A stretch of 32,314 nucleotides of DNA from an uncultured Prevotella sp. (GCA_902798285.1 CADBVZ010000029.1:1-32314); one strand, 5' to 3'. Shown: positions 8,034 through 17,225, counted from the first letter of the stretch. Program-made: numbers and translations. The notes: generated by a model not told the origin, from the letters alone.

Positions 8034-8591
8034 TTACTTCTTTCCCTCGAGGGCATCCCACTGCTCCTGATAGGCTGCTTCTTTTTGGCGCACCACTTCG
8101 AGGGCCTTTATCCTATGCTTGCGGGCTTCAACGGATTTACGCATGGTCTTGTCGTAAATCCAGAGAGCGAGGCCTACGGGGCTGATACCTGCCGGCACTT
8201 GAATCCTCTCCAGATCCATGGTGAGTTTCTTCTCGGGCGAGATGTACATCATGGAGCTCATGCGCTTATCAAAACGCCGTTCGCCTAGGATCACCACCTC
8301 GCGCAAGGCGTGGATGTTAGGGATGAGGAAGATGGTGTCGCCCTTAACCTCGGGCTTTAGCACATAGCGGCTTTCGAAGTCGGGGTGGTGGAAGTCCAAT
8401 CGGTTGACACTATCGGGCCACTCAATGACACCATCCCAGGGCGTACGGAACTTACTGCCGTTATCAGCCGTTACGATGACATCGCGGATGGGCACGCGCG
8501 ACTCTACATTGACCACCACCAACTGGCGCTGGGCCATCACAGCCAGCGGTAAAAGCAGTATGCATATTATATATAATGTACGCGCGAGCAT
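8034..8591 (-). CDS. Secreted carboxypeptidase-regulatory-like protein
   Basis: This is an exported protein of unknown function, 185 residues. A signal peptide covers about 1-20 (cleavage after VMAQ). The following section (RQLVVVNVESRVPIRDVIVT to LIPNIHALREVVILGERR) has the pattern of the CarboxypepD_reg-like beta-sandwich found at the N-terminus of TonB-dependent receptors, but there is no plug or barrel. The C-terminal 65 residues are basic and probably helical. It is 12 bases downstream of the similar gene at 8604, so the two probably form one operon. Confidence 0.78.
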   Translation of the reverse strand: MLARTLYIICILLLPLAVMAQRQLVVVNVESRVPIRDVIVTADNGSKFRTPWDGVIEWPDSVNRLDFHHPDFESRYVLKPEVKGDTIFLIPNIHALREVVILGERRFDKRMSSMMYISPEKKLTMDLERIQVPAGISPVGLALWIYDKTMRKSVEARKHRIKALEVVRQKEAAYQEQWDALEGKK

Positions 8592-8603
8592 CTATCCCAT
8601 ATT

Positions 8604-9419
8604 TTAATTCACCTCATAGCCCTTCACCATGATGGCTGGGCAGATGGGGAGTTTCTTGGTCTTGCCTTTAACGGCATTGCGATAAAGGCCGTTCTTCATA
8701 AAGGCGTTCATATACAGGAAACCTTTCTCGCCAAAACCATCCACCACACGGATGCTGACATAATAGTCCTTCTTTGGTTTCAGGATAATGTCCTCCTCAG
8801 GGCGTACGTCAAGGGTGTATTTGCTGTTGCTCTTGGTGAGTGTCTCGTAGATGGGCTTCTGGTGGATATTCACAAACCTGTTGCCCTCCTTCTCGTAAAC
8901 ATTGATGCTCACCTTGCAATGCTCGAAGGTGCAACCGGAGATCTTGACCAGAATATCACTGATGACGTAAGACTTGCTACATGAGAAGGTGATACCACCC
9001 TCAGGACCCAGATCGGAGCCATGACCAGAGGTGCCCACGAGGCCTGGGGCAGGCAGACCTTTACCCACGATGGTTTTGGGCTTGTTCTTCTTGCCTATCA
9101 CCACCTCGGTCAATTCTACTACCCTTTCTTTCAGCACAATAGTCAGCGGCTCGCCCTTGGCATACTGCTCATAGGGAACCTCAGTGGTGAGATACGACAC
9201 ATGACTGAACGAGAGCTCGCGCTTTCTTCCTGCCGGAATAGTAAGTTCGAAGTGACCTTTGACATCGGAGATGACGCCAACGCTATCGTCCTCGAAGCCA
9301 ATGCTGACGTACTCGATTGATTCGCCTCGCTCGTTAACGACGTTACCCTTTACCACAGTTTGTGCCACGCAAATGGTCTGTATCATAACAGCCAGCAATG
9401 ACAATGCTATTTTCTTCAT
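8604..9419 (-). CDS. Secreted carboxypeptidase-regulatory-like domain protein
   Basis: This is an exported protein of 271 residues. A signal peptide lies at about 1-20 (cleavage after CVAQ). A CarboxypepD_reg-like beta-sandwich follows (VVKGNVVNERGESIEYVSIG to VVELTEVVIGK, about 22-105), the domain that precedes plugs in SusC-type receptors. The rest, from about 120, is a separate beta-rich domain with no transporter features. It lacks a plug and barrel, so it is not a truncated SusC, judging by its intact stop and the operon with 8034. Substrate and partner are unknown. It has a -7 box just upstream. Confidence 0.8.
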   Translation of the reverse strand: MKKIALSLLAVMIQTICVAQTVVKGNVVNERGESIEYVSIGFEDDSVGVISDVKGHFELTIPAGRKRELSFSHVSYLTTEVPYEQYAKGEPLTIVLKERVVELTEVVIGKKNKPKTIVGKGLPAPGLVGTSGHGSDLGPEGGITFSCSKSYVISDILVKISGCTFEHCKVSINVYEKEGNRFVNIHQKPIYETLTKSNSKYTLDVRPEEDIILKPKKDYYVSIRVVDGFGEKGFLYMNAFMKNGLYRNAVKGKTKKLPICPAIMVKGYEVN

Positions 9420-9448
9420 ACAAAGCTAGTTATAGTTGATATTGGTTG

Positions 9449-9456
9449 CAAAGATA
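9449..9456 (-). promoter_or_regulatory. -7 box of the secreted-protein operon
   Basis: The minus strand reads TATCTTTG at 9456-9449, 30 bases from the gene start. No convincing -33 box is seen at the usual distance. Confidence 0.5.
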
Positions 9457-9564
9457 AGACAAAGGGCTGAGATAATGGCTGAGTTTTAACAAACGGCGTG
9501 GAATTATAACATTGTTAACCTTCAGGAACGTAACAAAAATTTATCAAACTATAGAGAATTTTAT

Positions 9565-9598
9565 AAAAATACAATCCCCCGCCTGGTGGGCGAGGGAT
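9565..9598 (-). terminator. Terminator of the GH43 gene
   Basis: Ten-base arms at 9574-9583 and 9589-9598 form a GC-rich stem with one mismatch and a five-base loop. On the minus strand the stem is followed by TGTATTTTTAT. It lies 25 bases after the GH43 stop. Confidence 0.75.
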
Positions 9599-9623
9599 AT
9601 GCTATGATGTCAACTCGAACAAT

Positions 9624-11273
9624 TTATTCGTGAGTGAATACGAGGTCTTCGAGTGTGCAGATTGACTTCTCCTTGGTTTCAGAGGCAAAGACGAAGTAGA
9701 TGGCGTGCTTGCCAGTATAGTCGGCCAGAGCAGGGAGGGCAAGCCCCATTTCAGTAGAAGTCTGTGGCATGTCGCTGCTCAGTTTGATGGTGCCAAGGGG
9801 TTTGCCACCCTGCGACTCCCAAGGACGATCGATCATCATGGTAATGGTGCCGTTGATACCATTGGGAATCAGACTGAGCACCAGACGGACGTTCTTCTTG
9901 CCAGCAGTCTTGGTGAAGTTGAAGTATTTATAGCCCACGATAGAACCATCGGTATTGTTTACCACGAGATTGTTGTTGTTCTTCAGGTCGTAAGGTTCGT
10001 CGAAGTTCGATTCTGTGCCGTAGCCCACCTCAACGTAAGAGCCGAAGAACGTGTTGTTAGGCCAGATATGGATGGCAGGCTTCGGACCAGTGAGCCAGCA
10101 GGCGATGCCAGCAGAATGGCATTCCAAGGGATCGAGACCCTCGAGGGCAAAGCCTTCAGAGTTGTACTCGCCTTCAGAGATCTCCACCTTGCCACCAGCA
10201 CCTTCCTGTACCTTTACCTCGATGGGAGCCACCATAGCCTGACGGGCATACTCGTCGGTACCCGTCTGACGATGATAGAACACATACCACTGACCATTGA
10301 TCTCGCAGATAGAGCCGTGGGTGTTACCATCGGGCACAGCCGAGGCGATCACCTCACCCTGTTCGTTCTTCTCGCGGGCACGTCCGTCGATGATAGTGCC
10401 GCCATAAGTCCATGGACCAAGGGGCTTGTCGCTATAGGCATAGGCCAGATTGTAGTTTGAGGTGGGGAGTCCGAACTCGCCTTCCTCAGTAAAGCGGCTA
10501 TAAATGAACACATACTTATCCTTGATTTTGCGGATGCTGGAAGCCTCGAAGAAGCGGAAGATGCCAGGTTCGTCTTTGCCCGATACCATGCCATCGACCA
10601 TCTGTGTGCCGGGCATGACGGTGCACATGGTGGCAGGGTCGATCTGGGCGGCATAAGAGTGCCCAAAGCCCCAGTAGCCGTAAATCTTGCCATCGTCGTC
10701 GACAAACACAGCGGGGTCGAATCCATAGATGCCATCAACCTTCGTGGGGTCTTCGGCATTCCAGTTGCACACCTCGAAGGGGCCGTTGGGACGATCGCTC
10801 TTGGCAATGAGCGAATTGCGGAAACCCGTCTGGTCGTTGGGGAAGAGCCAGTAGGTCTTTTTGCCTGTACTGTCGGTAGTGAAGGTTACATCAGGAGCGA
10901 AGAGTACATCGGCCGTCTTGGCAGAATCGAAGGGCTCGCCCTTGGCGTTCTTGTCGACGACCAGTATGACACCATCGTAGCGCCACTGGCTCAGATTCTC
11001 GACAGGAGCCGACCACACCACTTGGTCTCGACCACAATACATGGTCTTCAGGTTATCGTGCGAACCATAGATGTATACGCGTTGTTTACCAGGATTATCA
11101 GGATCGTCGAATACATAAGGCTCGCCATCGGGGATGTGTTCCCAGAGTGGGAGATAGGGGTTGCCTACGGTGATGAATTGATCCTTGGTCGTATCGGGTT
11201 TTGTAGCACACGATACTGCCAAAAAGGCGCAGAATGAGGTTGCAGCCATGAGCATCAGGTTTCTTGTTTTCAT
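9624..11273 (-). CDS. Glycoside hydrolase family 43 lipoprotein
   Basis: This is a probable surface or periplasmic glycosidase of family GH43 (arabinofuranosidase/xylosidase class), 549 residues. The signal peptide ends in a lipobox, LAVSC (Cys22). The five-bladed propeller motifs are visible: NPYLPLWEHIPDGEPYVF (38-55), LFAPDV (124-129), GFDPAVFVDDDGKIYGYWG (Asp186, pKa-modulating position) and RFFEASSIRKIKDKYVFIYS (Glu243, general acid). A C-terminal beta domain from about 390 resembles a CBM6-type module. The position that usually holds the catalytic-base Asp reads PDGEP, so Glu51 seems to replace it. Substrate cannot be read. No SusC/SusD genes adjoin it. Confidence 0.88.
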   Translation of the reverse strand: MKTRNLMLMAATSFCAFLAVSCATKPDTTKDQFITVGNPYLPLWEHIPDGEPYVFDDPDNPGKQRVYIYGSHDNLKTMYCGRDQVVWSAPVENLSQWRYDGVILVVDKNAKGEPFDSAKTADVLFAPDVTFTTDSTGKKTYWLFPNDQTGFRNSLIAKSDRPNGPFEVCNWNAEDPTKVDGIYGFDPAVFVDDDGKIYGYWGFGHSYAAQIDPATMCTVMPGTQMVDGMVSGKDEPGIFRFFEASSIRKIKDKYVFIYSRFTEEGEFGLPTSNYNLAYAYSDKPLGPWTYGGTIIDGRAREKNEQGEVIASAVPDGNTHGSICEINGQWYVFYHRQTGTDEYARQAMVAPIEVKVQEGAGGKVEISEGEYNSEGFALEGLDPLECHSAGIACWLTGPKPAIHIWPNNTFFGSYVEVGYGTESNFDEPYDLKNNNNLVVNNTDGSIVGYKYFNFTKTAGKKNVRLVLSLIPNGINGTITMMIDRPWESQGGKPLGTIKLSSDMPQTSTEMGLALPALADYTGKHAIYFVFASETKEKSICTLEDLVFTHE

Positions 11274-11305
11274 TCTCTATTATAGTTTGGTTTGCTTTCT
11301 GGGGG

Positions 11306-11313
11306 CAAAGATA
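11306..11313 (-). promoter_or_regulatory. -7 box of the GH43 gene
   Basis: The minus strand reads TATCTTTG at 11313-11306, 33 bases from the GH43 ATG. The -33 region is not clear. It is divergent from the promoter at 11356. Confidence 0.5.
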
Positions 11314-11355
11314 ATAAAAAAGGAATTAAAAACTACGATATTCAAAAAAATATTG

Positions 11356-11363
11356 TAACTTTG
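11356..11363 (+). promoter_or_regulatory. -7 box of the receiver/PEP-synthase-like gene
   Basis: TAACTTTG at 11356-11363 lies 25 bases before the ATG at 11388. The -33 region is AT-rich without an obvious TTTG. Confidence 0.5.
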
Positions 11364-11387
11364 CAAGCAAAATGACTAAAATACTTC

Positions 11388-14387
11388 ATGGAAGAAGATG
11401 TAAAGATACCACAGGAGTGGAATAAATTCTATTTGAAAGATGTATCGTTCGTCAATCTGATGACACGACGCATCTTCAATGTGCTGATTGTGGCCAACCC
11501 TTATGATGCCTTCATGCTGGAGGACGACGGGCGTGTGGACGAGAAGATCTTCGACGAGTATATGGAACTGGGTATGCGTTATCCGCCTACCTTTACCCAG
11601 GTATCGACCACCGAGGAAGCCAATGAGGTACTTCGTACTACAGATATCGACTTGGTGATTTGTATGCCTGGTAATGCCGATAATGATGCCTTCACCGTGG
11701 CCCGTGAGATCAAGGCAGAGCATCCCAACATTCCTTGCGTGGTACTGACACCGTTCTCGCATGGTATCACCAAGCGTATTCAGGACGAGGATATGTCGGT
11801 GTTCGACTACGTGTTCAGCTGGTTGGGTAATACCAACCTCATCATGTCGATCATCAAACTGATTGAGGACAAGATGAACATTGACCACGACATTAAGGAG
11901 GCTGGTGTGCAGATGATTATGCTGGTGGAGGATAACATCCGCTTCTACTCCTCAGTGCTTCCTAACATCTATAACTACATCCTCGCCCAGAGTAAGCGAT
12001 TCTCGACCGAGGCCCTAAACCCCCACGCTGCTGCCCAGCGTAAGAGAGGTAGACCCAAGGTGGTGCTGGCCACCACCTACGAGGAGGCAATGGAACTTTA
12101 CGAGAAGTATCACGAGAATACACTGGGCGTGATCAGCGATACCCGTTTCCCTATCAAGGTGCACAAGGGTCGTTTGAGTCATGTGGAGGAGGGTGATCCT
12201 GAGGCAGGACTGAAGTTGCTTCGCGAGATTCGTCGCAGGGATGAGTATGTGCCTCTGATTCTGGATTCGTCGGAGACCATCAATCGTGCCAAGGCTGATG
12301 CAGAGGGTTTCCACTTCATCGACAAGAACTCTACGAAGATGAACGTAGACTTGCATCATCTGATGGCGGAACACATGGGCTTTGGCGACTTCATCTTCCG
12401 TGATCCCAAGACCAAGGAAGAGGTGTGCCGCGTGTCGTCGCTGAAGGAACTGCAGGACAACATCTTCAAGATTCCTAACGACTCGATGCTTTACCACGTG
12501 TCGCGTAACCACATGAGCCGCTGGCTCTGTGCCAGAGCCATCTTCCCAGTATCGGCCTTCCTGAAACACGTTACTTGGCATAAGCTGCAGGATGTGGATG
12601 CCCACCGAAAGATTATCTTCGACGCCATTGTGCAGTATCGAAGAATGAAGAACATAGGTGTGGTAGCTGTGTTCGACCGATTGAAGTTCGACTCCTACAG
12701 CCATTTCGCCCGTATCGGTGAAGGCTCGTTGGGAGGTAAGGGCCGTGGCTTGGCTTTCCTTGATAACATCATCAAGCGCCATCCGGAGCTGAATCAATAC
12801 GAGAATGCCAAAGTGTCGATACCCAAGACTGTGGTGCTATGTACCGATTTCTTCGATGAGTTCATGGAGAAGAACAACCTCTATCCCATCGCCCTGAGCG
12901 ATGCGCCTGACGAGGAGATACTACAGCACTTCATGCGGGCCCAGTTGCCCGACTCGCTGATAGCCGACTTCTTCACCTTCTTCGATGCCATCAAGGCACC
13001 AATTGCCGTTCGTTCGAGTTCGCTGTTGGAGGATTCACACTACCAGCCCTTCGCAGGTATCTATTCTACCTATATGATCCCTTATCTGGAGGATAAGTAC
13101 GAGATGCTGCGCATGCTGGCTTGTGCCATCAAGGGCGTTTATGCCTCGGTTTACTATAAGGACTCGAAGGCCTATATGCTGGCTACGCAGAATGTGATTG
13201 ACCAGGAGAAGATGGCTGTGATACTGCAGGAGGTGGTGGGTAAGCGTTATGGCGACCTTTACTATCCTAACTTCTCGGGTGTGCTCCGCTCGCTGAACTA
13301 CTATCCCATTGGCGAGGAAACCGCTGAGGAGGGTATTGCCTCGCTGGCCCTCGGACTGGGTAAGTATATCGTGGATGGCGGACAGACACTCCGTGTGTCG
13401 CCCTATCATCCGAATCAGGTGCTCCAGACATCAGAGATGGAGACGGCTCTGACGGAGACACAGACCCGCTTCTATGCCTTGGACATGGCCCATGTGGGCG
13501 ATGACTTCAAGGTGGACGATGGCTTTAATATCAAGAACCTGCGTGTGAAACAGGCTGCCGAAGACGGTTCGCTCACTTATATTGCCTCGACCTACGATCC
13601 CACGGATCAGATTATTCGCGATGGTATCTACGAAGGTGGCCGAAAGGTGATCTCCTTCTGTGGTGTGCTCCAGCATGGAGTGTTCCCTCTGCCCGAGTTG
13701 CTGCAGATGGCCCAGAAGTATGGTGCCGATGAGATGAAGCGTCCTGTGGAGATAGAGTTCGCATGTAATCTGAACGATGATCGTACTGGCGAGTTCTATC
13801 TGCTGCAGATTCGTCCGATCGTGGATTCCAAGCAGGTGCTCGACGAGGATCTGAATGCCATCCCCGACGAACAGTGTCTGCTCCGCTCGCACAACAGTCT
13901 GGGACATGGTATCTCAGAAGATGTGGTCGACGTGGTTTACGTGAAGACTGATGACGACTTTACGGCCGTGAACAATCCCCAGATAGCCGACGAGATAGAA
14001 CAGATAAACCGTAAGTTCCTGAATGAGGAGAAGAACTACGTGTTGATAGGTCCAGGCCGTTGGGGTTCGAGCGACTACTGGTTGGGTATTCCCGTGAAGT
14101 GGCCTCATATCTCAGCAGCTCGCGTTATAGTGGAGGCAGGACTGAAGAACTATCATGTGGATCCTTCACAAGGCACTCACTTCTTCCAGAATCTTACCTC
14201 GTTTGGTGTGGGCTATTTCACCATCAACACCTATACAGGCGATGGGGTGTTCCAGAAGGATGTGCTCGACCAGATGCCTGCTATAGAGGAAACCATGCAC
14301 GTGCGCCACGTACGCTTCGAACGTCCGATGAAGATTCTGATGGATGGTAAGAAACAACAGGGGGTAGTACTACTTCCAGAGAAATAA
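11388..14387 (+). CDS. Tandem receiver domains fused to a PEP-synthase/PPDK-type ATP-binding domain
   Basis: This is a 999-residue cytoplasmic protein of unknown substrate, annotated in Bacteroidota as PEP/pyruvate-binding protein. Residues 28-165 form a receiver-like fold lacking the acidic pair and with Met93 where the phospho-Asp should be. Residues 174-330 form a second receiver with LVEDN (179-183), VISDTRFP (Asp251) and Lys313, so it should be phosphorylatable. Its insert carries KRGRPK, an AT-hook-like motif (about 219-224). The ATP-grasp part follows, with IGEGSLGGKGRGLAFL (443-458), APIAVRSSSLLEDS (537-550) and LLQIRPIVDS. I see no phosphohistidine swivel motif (TSHxA) and no PEP-binding TIM barrel; instead about 170 residues with GPGRWGSSDYWLGIPVKWP close the protein. 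The phosphotransfer target is unknown. Confidence 0.85.
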   Translation: MEEDVKIPQEWNKFYLKDVSFVNLMTRRIFNVLIVANPYDAFMLEDDGRVDEKIFDEYMELGMRYPPTFTQVSTTEEANEVLRTTDIDLVICMPGNADNDAFTVAREIKAEHPNIPCVVLTPFSHGITKRIQDEDMSVFDYVFSWLGNTNLIMSIIKLIEDKMNIDHDIKEAGVQMIMLVEDNIRFYSSVLPNIYNYILAQSKRFSTEALNPHAAAQRKRGRPKVVLATTYEEAMELYEKYHENTLGVISDTRFPIKVHKGRLSHVEEGDPEAGLKLLREIRRRDEYVPLILDSSETINRAKADAEGFHFIDKNSTKMNVDLHHLMAEHMGFGDFIFRDPKTKEEVCRVSSLKELQDNIFKIPNDSMLYHVSRNHMSRWLCARAIFPVSAFLKHVTWHKLQDVDAHRKIIFDAIVQYRRMKNIGVVAVFDRLKFDSYSHFARIGEGSLGGKGRGLAFLDNIIKRHPELNQYENAKVSIPKTVVLCTDFFDEFMEKNNLYPIALSDAPDEEILQHFMRAQLPDSLIADFFTFFDAIKAPIAVRSSSLLEDSHYQPFAGIYSTYMIPYLEDKYEMLRMLACAIKGVYASVYYKDSKAYMLATQNVIDQEKMAVILQEVVGKRYGDLYYPNFSGVLRSLNYYPIGEETAEEGIASLALGLGKYIVDGGQTLRVSPYHPNQVLQTSEMETALTETQTRFYALDMAHVGDDFKVDDGFNIKNLRVKQAAEDGSLTYIASTYDPTDQIIRDGIYEGGRKVISFCGVLQHGVFPLPELLQMAQKYGADEMKRPVEIEFACNLNDDRTGEFYLLQIRPIVDSKQVLDEDLNAIPDEQCLLRSHNSLGHGISEDVVDVVYVKTDDDFTAVNNPQIADEIEQINRKFLNEEKNYVLIGPGRWGSSDYWLGIPVKWPHISAARVIVEAGLKNYHVDPSQGTHFFQNLTSFGVGYFTINTYTGDGVFQKDVLDQMPAIEETMHVRHVRFERPMKILMDGKKQQGVVLLPEK

Positions 14388-14425
14388 AACGTCAATAATA
14401 TATACTAAACAATTTGCAACAAACT

Positions 14426-15571
14426 ATGAATCTGAACTTAACATCAACTATCAAGATGCCCGACCACCAGTTGCGTCGGCAAGTGATTGATTTGTGTCAG
14501 AAGGTGGGTAAGCCTCTGCTGAAGCTCTCCACCAAGGACTATGTGGACAATGGCCTTGGACACCTCGTTGAGGAGTTCGACGGACAGGCAGGATTGGTGA
14601 ATATCGAGGTGTTCAACGAACTGCAGCACACCATTACAGGTTGGCCTGGTGGTAAACCTGGTGTCGATGATTCTACGCGTCCTGAACGTGCCACACCTTA
14701 TCCTAAAAGGGTTATCGTGTTCTCTCCCCATCCCGATGATGACGTCATCTCCATGGGTGGTACCATCCGCCGACTGATGCAGCAGCATCACGATGTGCAT
14801 GTGGCCTATGAGACCTCTGGCGATATTGCCGTGGGTGATGAGGAGGTGCGCCGCTTCATGCACTTCATCAATGGTTTCAACACCATTTTTGCCAATGGCA
14901 GCGACGAGGTGATCAAGCACAGCTATCAGGTAGTGAAGGCATTTATCAAGAACAAGAAAGAGGGCGATCTTGATAACGAACAGATTCTGCGTCTGAAGGG
15001 ACTCATCCGTCGTGGTGAGGCTCGTCTGGCTTGTGAGTATAATGGTATCGATAGCAAGCATATCCACTTCCTCGATCTGCCTTTCTATGAGAGTGGTAAG
15101 ATTGAGAAGTTGCCTATGTCGGAGCGCGATGTGGCGCCTATTCAGGAACTCCTTTCCGAGATCCAACCCCATCAGATCTATGTGGCTGCCGACTTGGCCG
15201 ATCCCCATGGCACCCATCGTAAGTGTACCGATGCTGTGCTGGCAGCTATTGATGAGGAGAAGAAAGCTGGCGCCGAGTGGTTGAAGGATTGTCGTGTATG
15301 GATGTATCGTGGTGCATGGGCAGAGTGGGATGTAGCCGATATTGAGATGTGTGTGCCCATGAGCCCTGAGGAGCTCCGTGAGAAGCGAAACGCCATTCTG
15401 CGTCATCAGAGTCAGATGGAGAGTGCACCCTTCTTGGGTAATGATGAGCGTTTGTTCTGGCAGCGCGCTGAGGATCGTAACCGCGAGACGGCCAAGCGTT
15501 ATGATGATCTGGGATTAGCCTGTTATGAAGCGATGGAGGCTTTCGTAGAATATAAATTCCTGGAGGTATGA
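14426..15571 (+). CDS. PIG-L family deacetylase related to the C-terminal half of NagB-fusion proteins
   Basis: This is a zinc-dependent LmbE/PIG-L deacetylase, expected to act on N-acetylglucosamine-type substrates. SPHPDDDVISMGG (100-112) gives the AHPDD metal motif, and DPHGTHRKCTDAV supplies the later His. The first 90 residues (RRQVIDLCQKVGKPLLKLST; LQHTITGWPGGKP) match what I recall as the linker of the approximately 660-residue Bacteroides protein in which glucosamine-6-phosphate deaminase is fused to PIG-L. Here the deaminase half is missing; the region before it encodes the unrelated ATP-grasp protein. I start at ATG 14426; an in-frame TTG lies at 14414. The GH20 gene overlaps its stop (ATGA), so both act in one operon. 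Confidence 0.82.
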   Translation: MNLNLTSTIKMPDHQLRRQVIDLCQKVGKPLLKLSTKDYVDNGLGHLVEEFDGQAGLVNIEVFNELQHTITGWPGGKPGVDDSTRPERATPYPKRVIVFSPHPDDDVISMGGTIRRLMQQHHDVHVAYETSGDIAVGDEEVRRFMHFINGFNTIFANGSDEVIKHSYQVVKAFIKNKKEGDLDNEQILRLKGLIRRGEARLACEYNGIDSKHIHFLDLPFYESGKIEKLPMSERDVAPIQELLSEIQPHQIYVAADLADPHGTHRKCTDAVLAAIDEEKKAGAEWLKDCRVWMYRGAWAEWDVADIEMCVPMSPEELREKRNAILRHQSQMESAPFLGNDERLFWQRAEDRNRETAKRYDDLGLACYEAMEAFVEYKFLEV

Positions 15572-17214
15572 AGAAACTATTAGTTGTTATCTTCGGGCTG
15601 ATGCTGTGCGTTGGCGCAAAGGCTATGTCGTACGATGTTGTTCCTCTGCCACAAAGTATTCAGATGCAGAAGGGCGAGCCCTTCCTATTGAATAATCAGG
15701 TACAGATTCTCGCCAGCGAGAGTCTGCAGACTGAGGCTGCTTTTCTTCGGAGCTATCTTAAGGAACTAACGGGCTTGGAGCTCGCTCTCAGTCAGAAGCG
15801 CGAGAAAAAGGTTAGCTATATTGAGTTAGCTATATCTCCTAATACAGCTGCTGAGGGATATTTACTGACGGTATCGAAGAAAGGTATTTCTGTTGTAGGT
15901 GGTTCTAGTGCTGGCGTGTTTTATGGCATTCAGACCATTCGCAAGGCAATTGCTGAAAATGGAGATGCCTCTGCCATTGAGTTTCCTGCTGTCGTCATCA
16001 CCGACTCGCCCCGTTTCTCATGGCGAGGCATGCATCTGGACTGCTCACGTCATTTCTTCTCAGTGGAGTTCGTGAAGAAGTTCATTGACCTGCTGGCCCT
16101 GCATAACATGAATACCTTCCACTGGCATTTGACCGATGATCAGGGTTGGCGCATTGAGATTAAGAAATATCCAAAGCTTACCACAATAGGTTCACAGCGT
16201 TCGGGCACTGTGCTTGGTACGAACTCCGATCTCGACGATGGCATCCCCCATGGCGGATTTTATACGCAGCAGGAGGCTCGCGATATTGTGAAGTATGCTG
16301 CTGAACGTCATATTACAGTGGTTCCTGAGATTGATATGCCAGGACACATGTTGGCAGCCTTGGCATGCTATCCTGAGTTGGGTTGTACAGGTGGACCTTA
16401 CCAGGTAGGTCACTATTGGGGCGTTTATACCGATGTGCTCTGTGTGGGTAATCTTAAGGTGTATGAGTTCGTGGAGGGTGTTCTGGGTGAGATTATGGAT
16501 ATCTTCCCTTCGGAGGTGATTCATATTGGTGGCGATGAGACGCCCACTGTGAAATGGCAACAGTGTCCGAAATGTCAGGCACTGAGCAAGAAACTCGGTT
16601 CGACGGTTACGTCGGATGAGGAGTTCTCGCCCCTGACCTCGAAGCTTTCGCCATTACAGGCTCACTTTACCAAGCGTGTGTTTGACTTCCTGACTAGCAA
16701 CCATCGTCGTGCCTTGGGATGGGATGAGATACTGGACGGCTCTCCGCAGGATGCCATGATTATGTCATGGCGAGGTACCGCTCCTGGTGCTCAGGCAGCA
16801 GAATTGGGTCATGATGTGGTGATGTCACCTACCACCTATTGCTATTTCGACTATCTCCAGTCTGAGGAGCGTATCTTCGAACCCTCTCGTTGCGATGGTT
16901 TTATCCCAGTAGAGAAAGTTTATGCACTCGATCCAGCTCCAGACAGCATTTCTGTGGAGGCCCGTCAGCATATCCTGGGTGTTCAGGCAAATATCTGGAC
17001 GGAGTATATCTTTACTGAAGGTATGGTGGAATATCAGGCCTTGCCTCGTATGTCGGCCTTGGCTGAGGTGGCTTGGACGAATCAGGAGGTCCGCAATTAT
17101 GACGCCTTTGTAAATCGACTGACTCGTTTCTCCAGTCTTTACGAGTTTTATCGTTATCAATATGCCAAGCATCTTTGGCCTGAACGCCAACTTCCAAATC
17201 GTTGGCAATTCTGA
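15568..17214 (+). CDS. Beta-N-acetylhexosaminidase, family GH20
   Basis: This enzyme releases terminal beta-linked GlcNAc or GalNAc from glycans by substrate-assisted catalysis. It has a signal peptide (about 1-19, ending GAKA) and a GH20b-type N-terminal domain to about 140. The catalytic barrel follows, with FSWRGMHLDCSRHFF, NTFHWHLTDDQGWRIEIKKY, VVPEIDMPGHMLAALACYPE and HIGGDETPTVKW, where Asp323-Glu324 are the catalytic pair. The 548-residue length fits Bacteroidales single-domain enzymes. A Ser/Lys/Leu insert lies near 345-365, after CPKC. The ATG overlaps the PIG-L gene stop by four bases, pointing to coupled translation. It is periplasmic or outer membrane. Confidence 0.93.
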   Translation: MKKLLVVIFGLMLCVGAKAMSYDVVPLPQSIQMQKGEPFLLNNQVQILASESLQTEAAFLRSYLKELTGLELALSQKREKKVSYIELAISPNTAAEGYLLTVSKKGISVVGGSSAGVFYGIQTIRKAIAENGDASAIEFPAVVITDSPRFSWRGMHLDCSRHFFSVEFVKKFIDLLALHNMNTFHWHLTDDQGWRIEIKKYPKLTTIGSQRSGTVLGTNSDLDDGIPHGGFYTQQEARDIVKYAAERHITVVPEIDMPGHMLAALACYPELGCTGGPYQVGHYWGVYTDVLCVGNLKVYEFVEGVLGEIMDIFPSEVIHIGGDETPTVKWQQCPKCQALSKKLGSTVTSDEEFSPLTSKLSPLQAHFTKRVFDFLTSNHRRALGWDEILDGSPQDAMIMSWRGTAPGAQAAELGHDVVMSPTTYCYFDYLQSEERIFEPSRCDGFIPVEKVYALDPAPDSISVEARQHILGVQANIWTEYIFTEGMVEYQALPRMSALAEVAWTNQEVRNYDAFVNRLTRFSSLYEFYRYQYAKHLWPERQLPNRWQF

Positions 17215-17225
17215 TATTAGAAAGC

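Noticed and set aside
14444-15406. 320-codon minus-strand frame opposite the PIG-L gene
   Set aside because: It is antisense to a gene with intact metal-binding motifs and has no recognisable domain or promoter.
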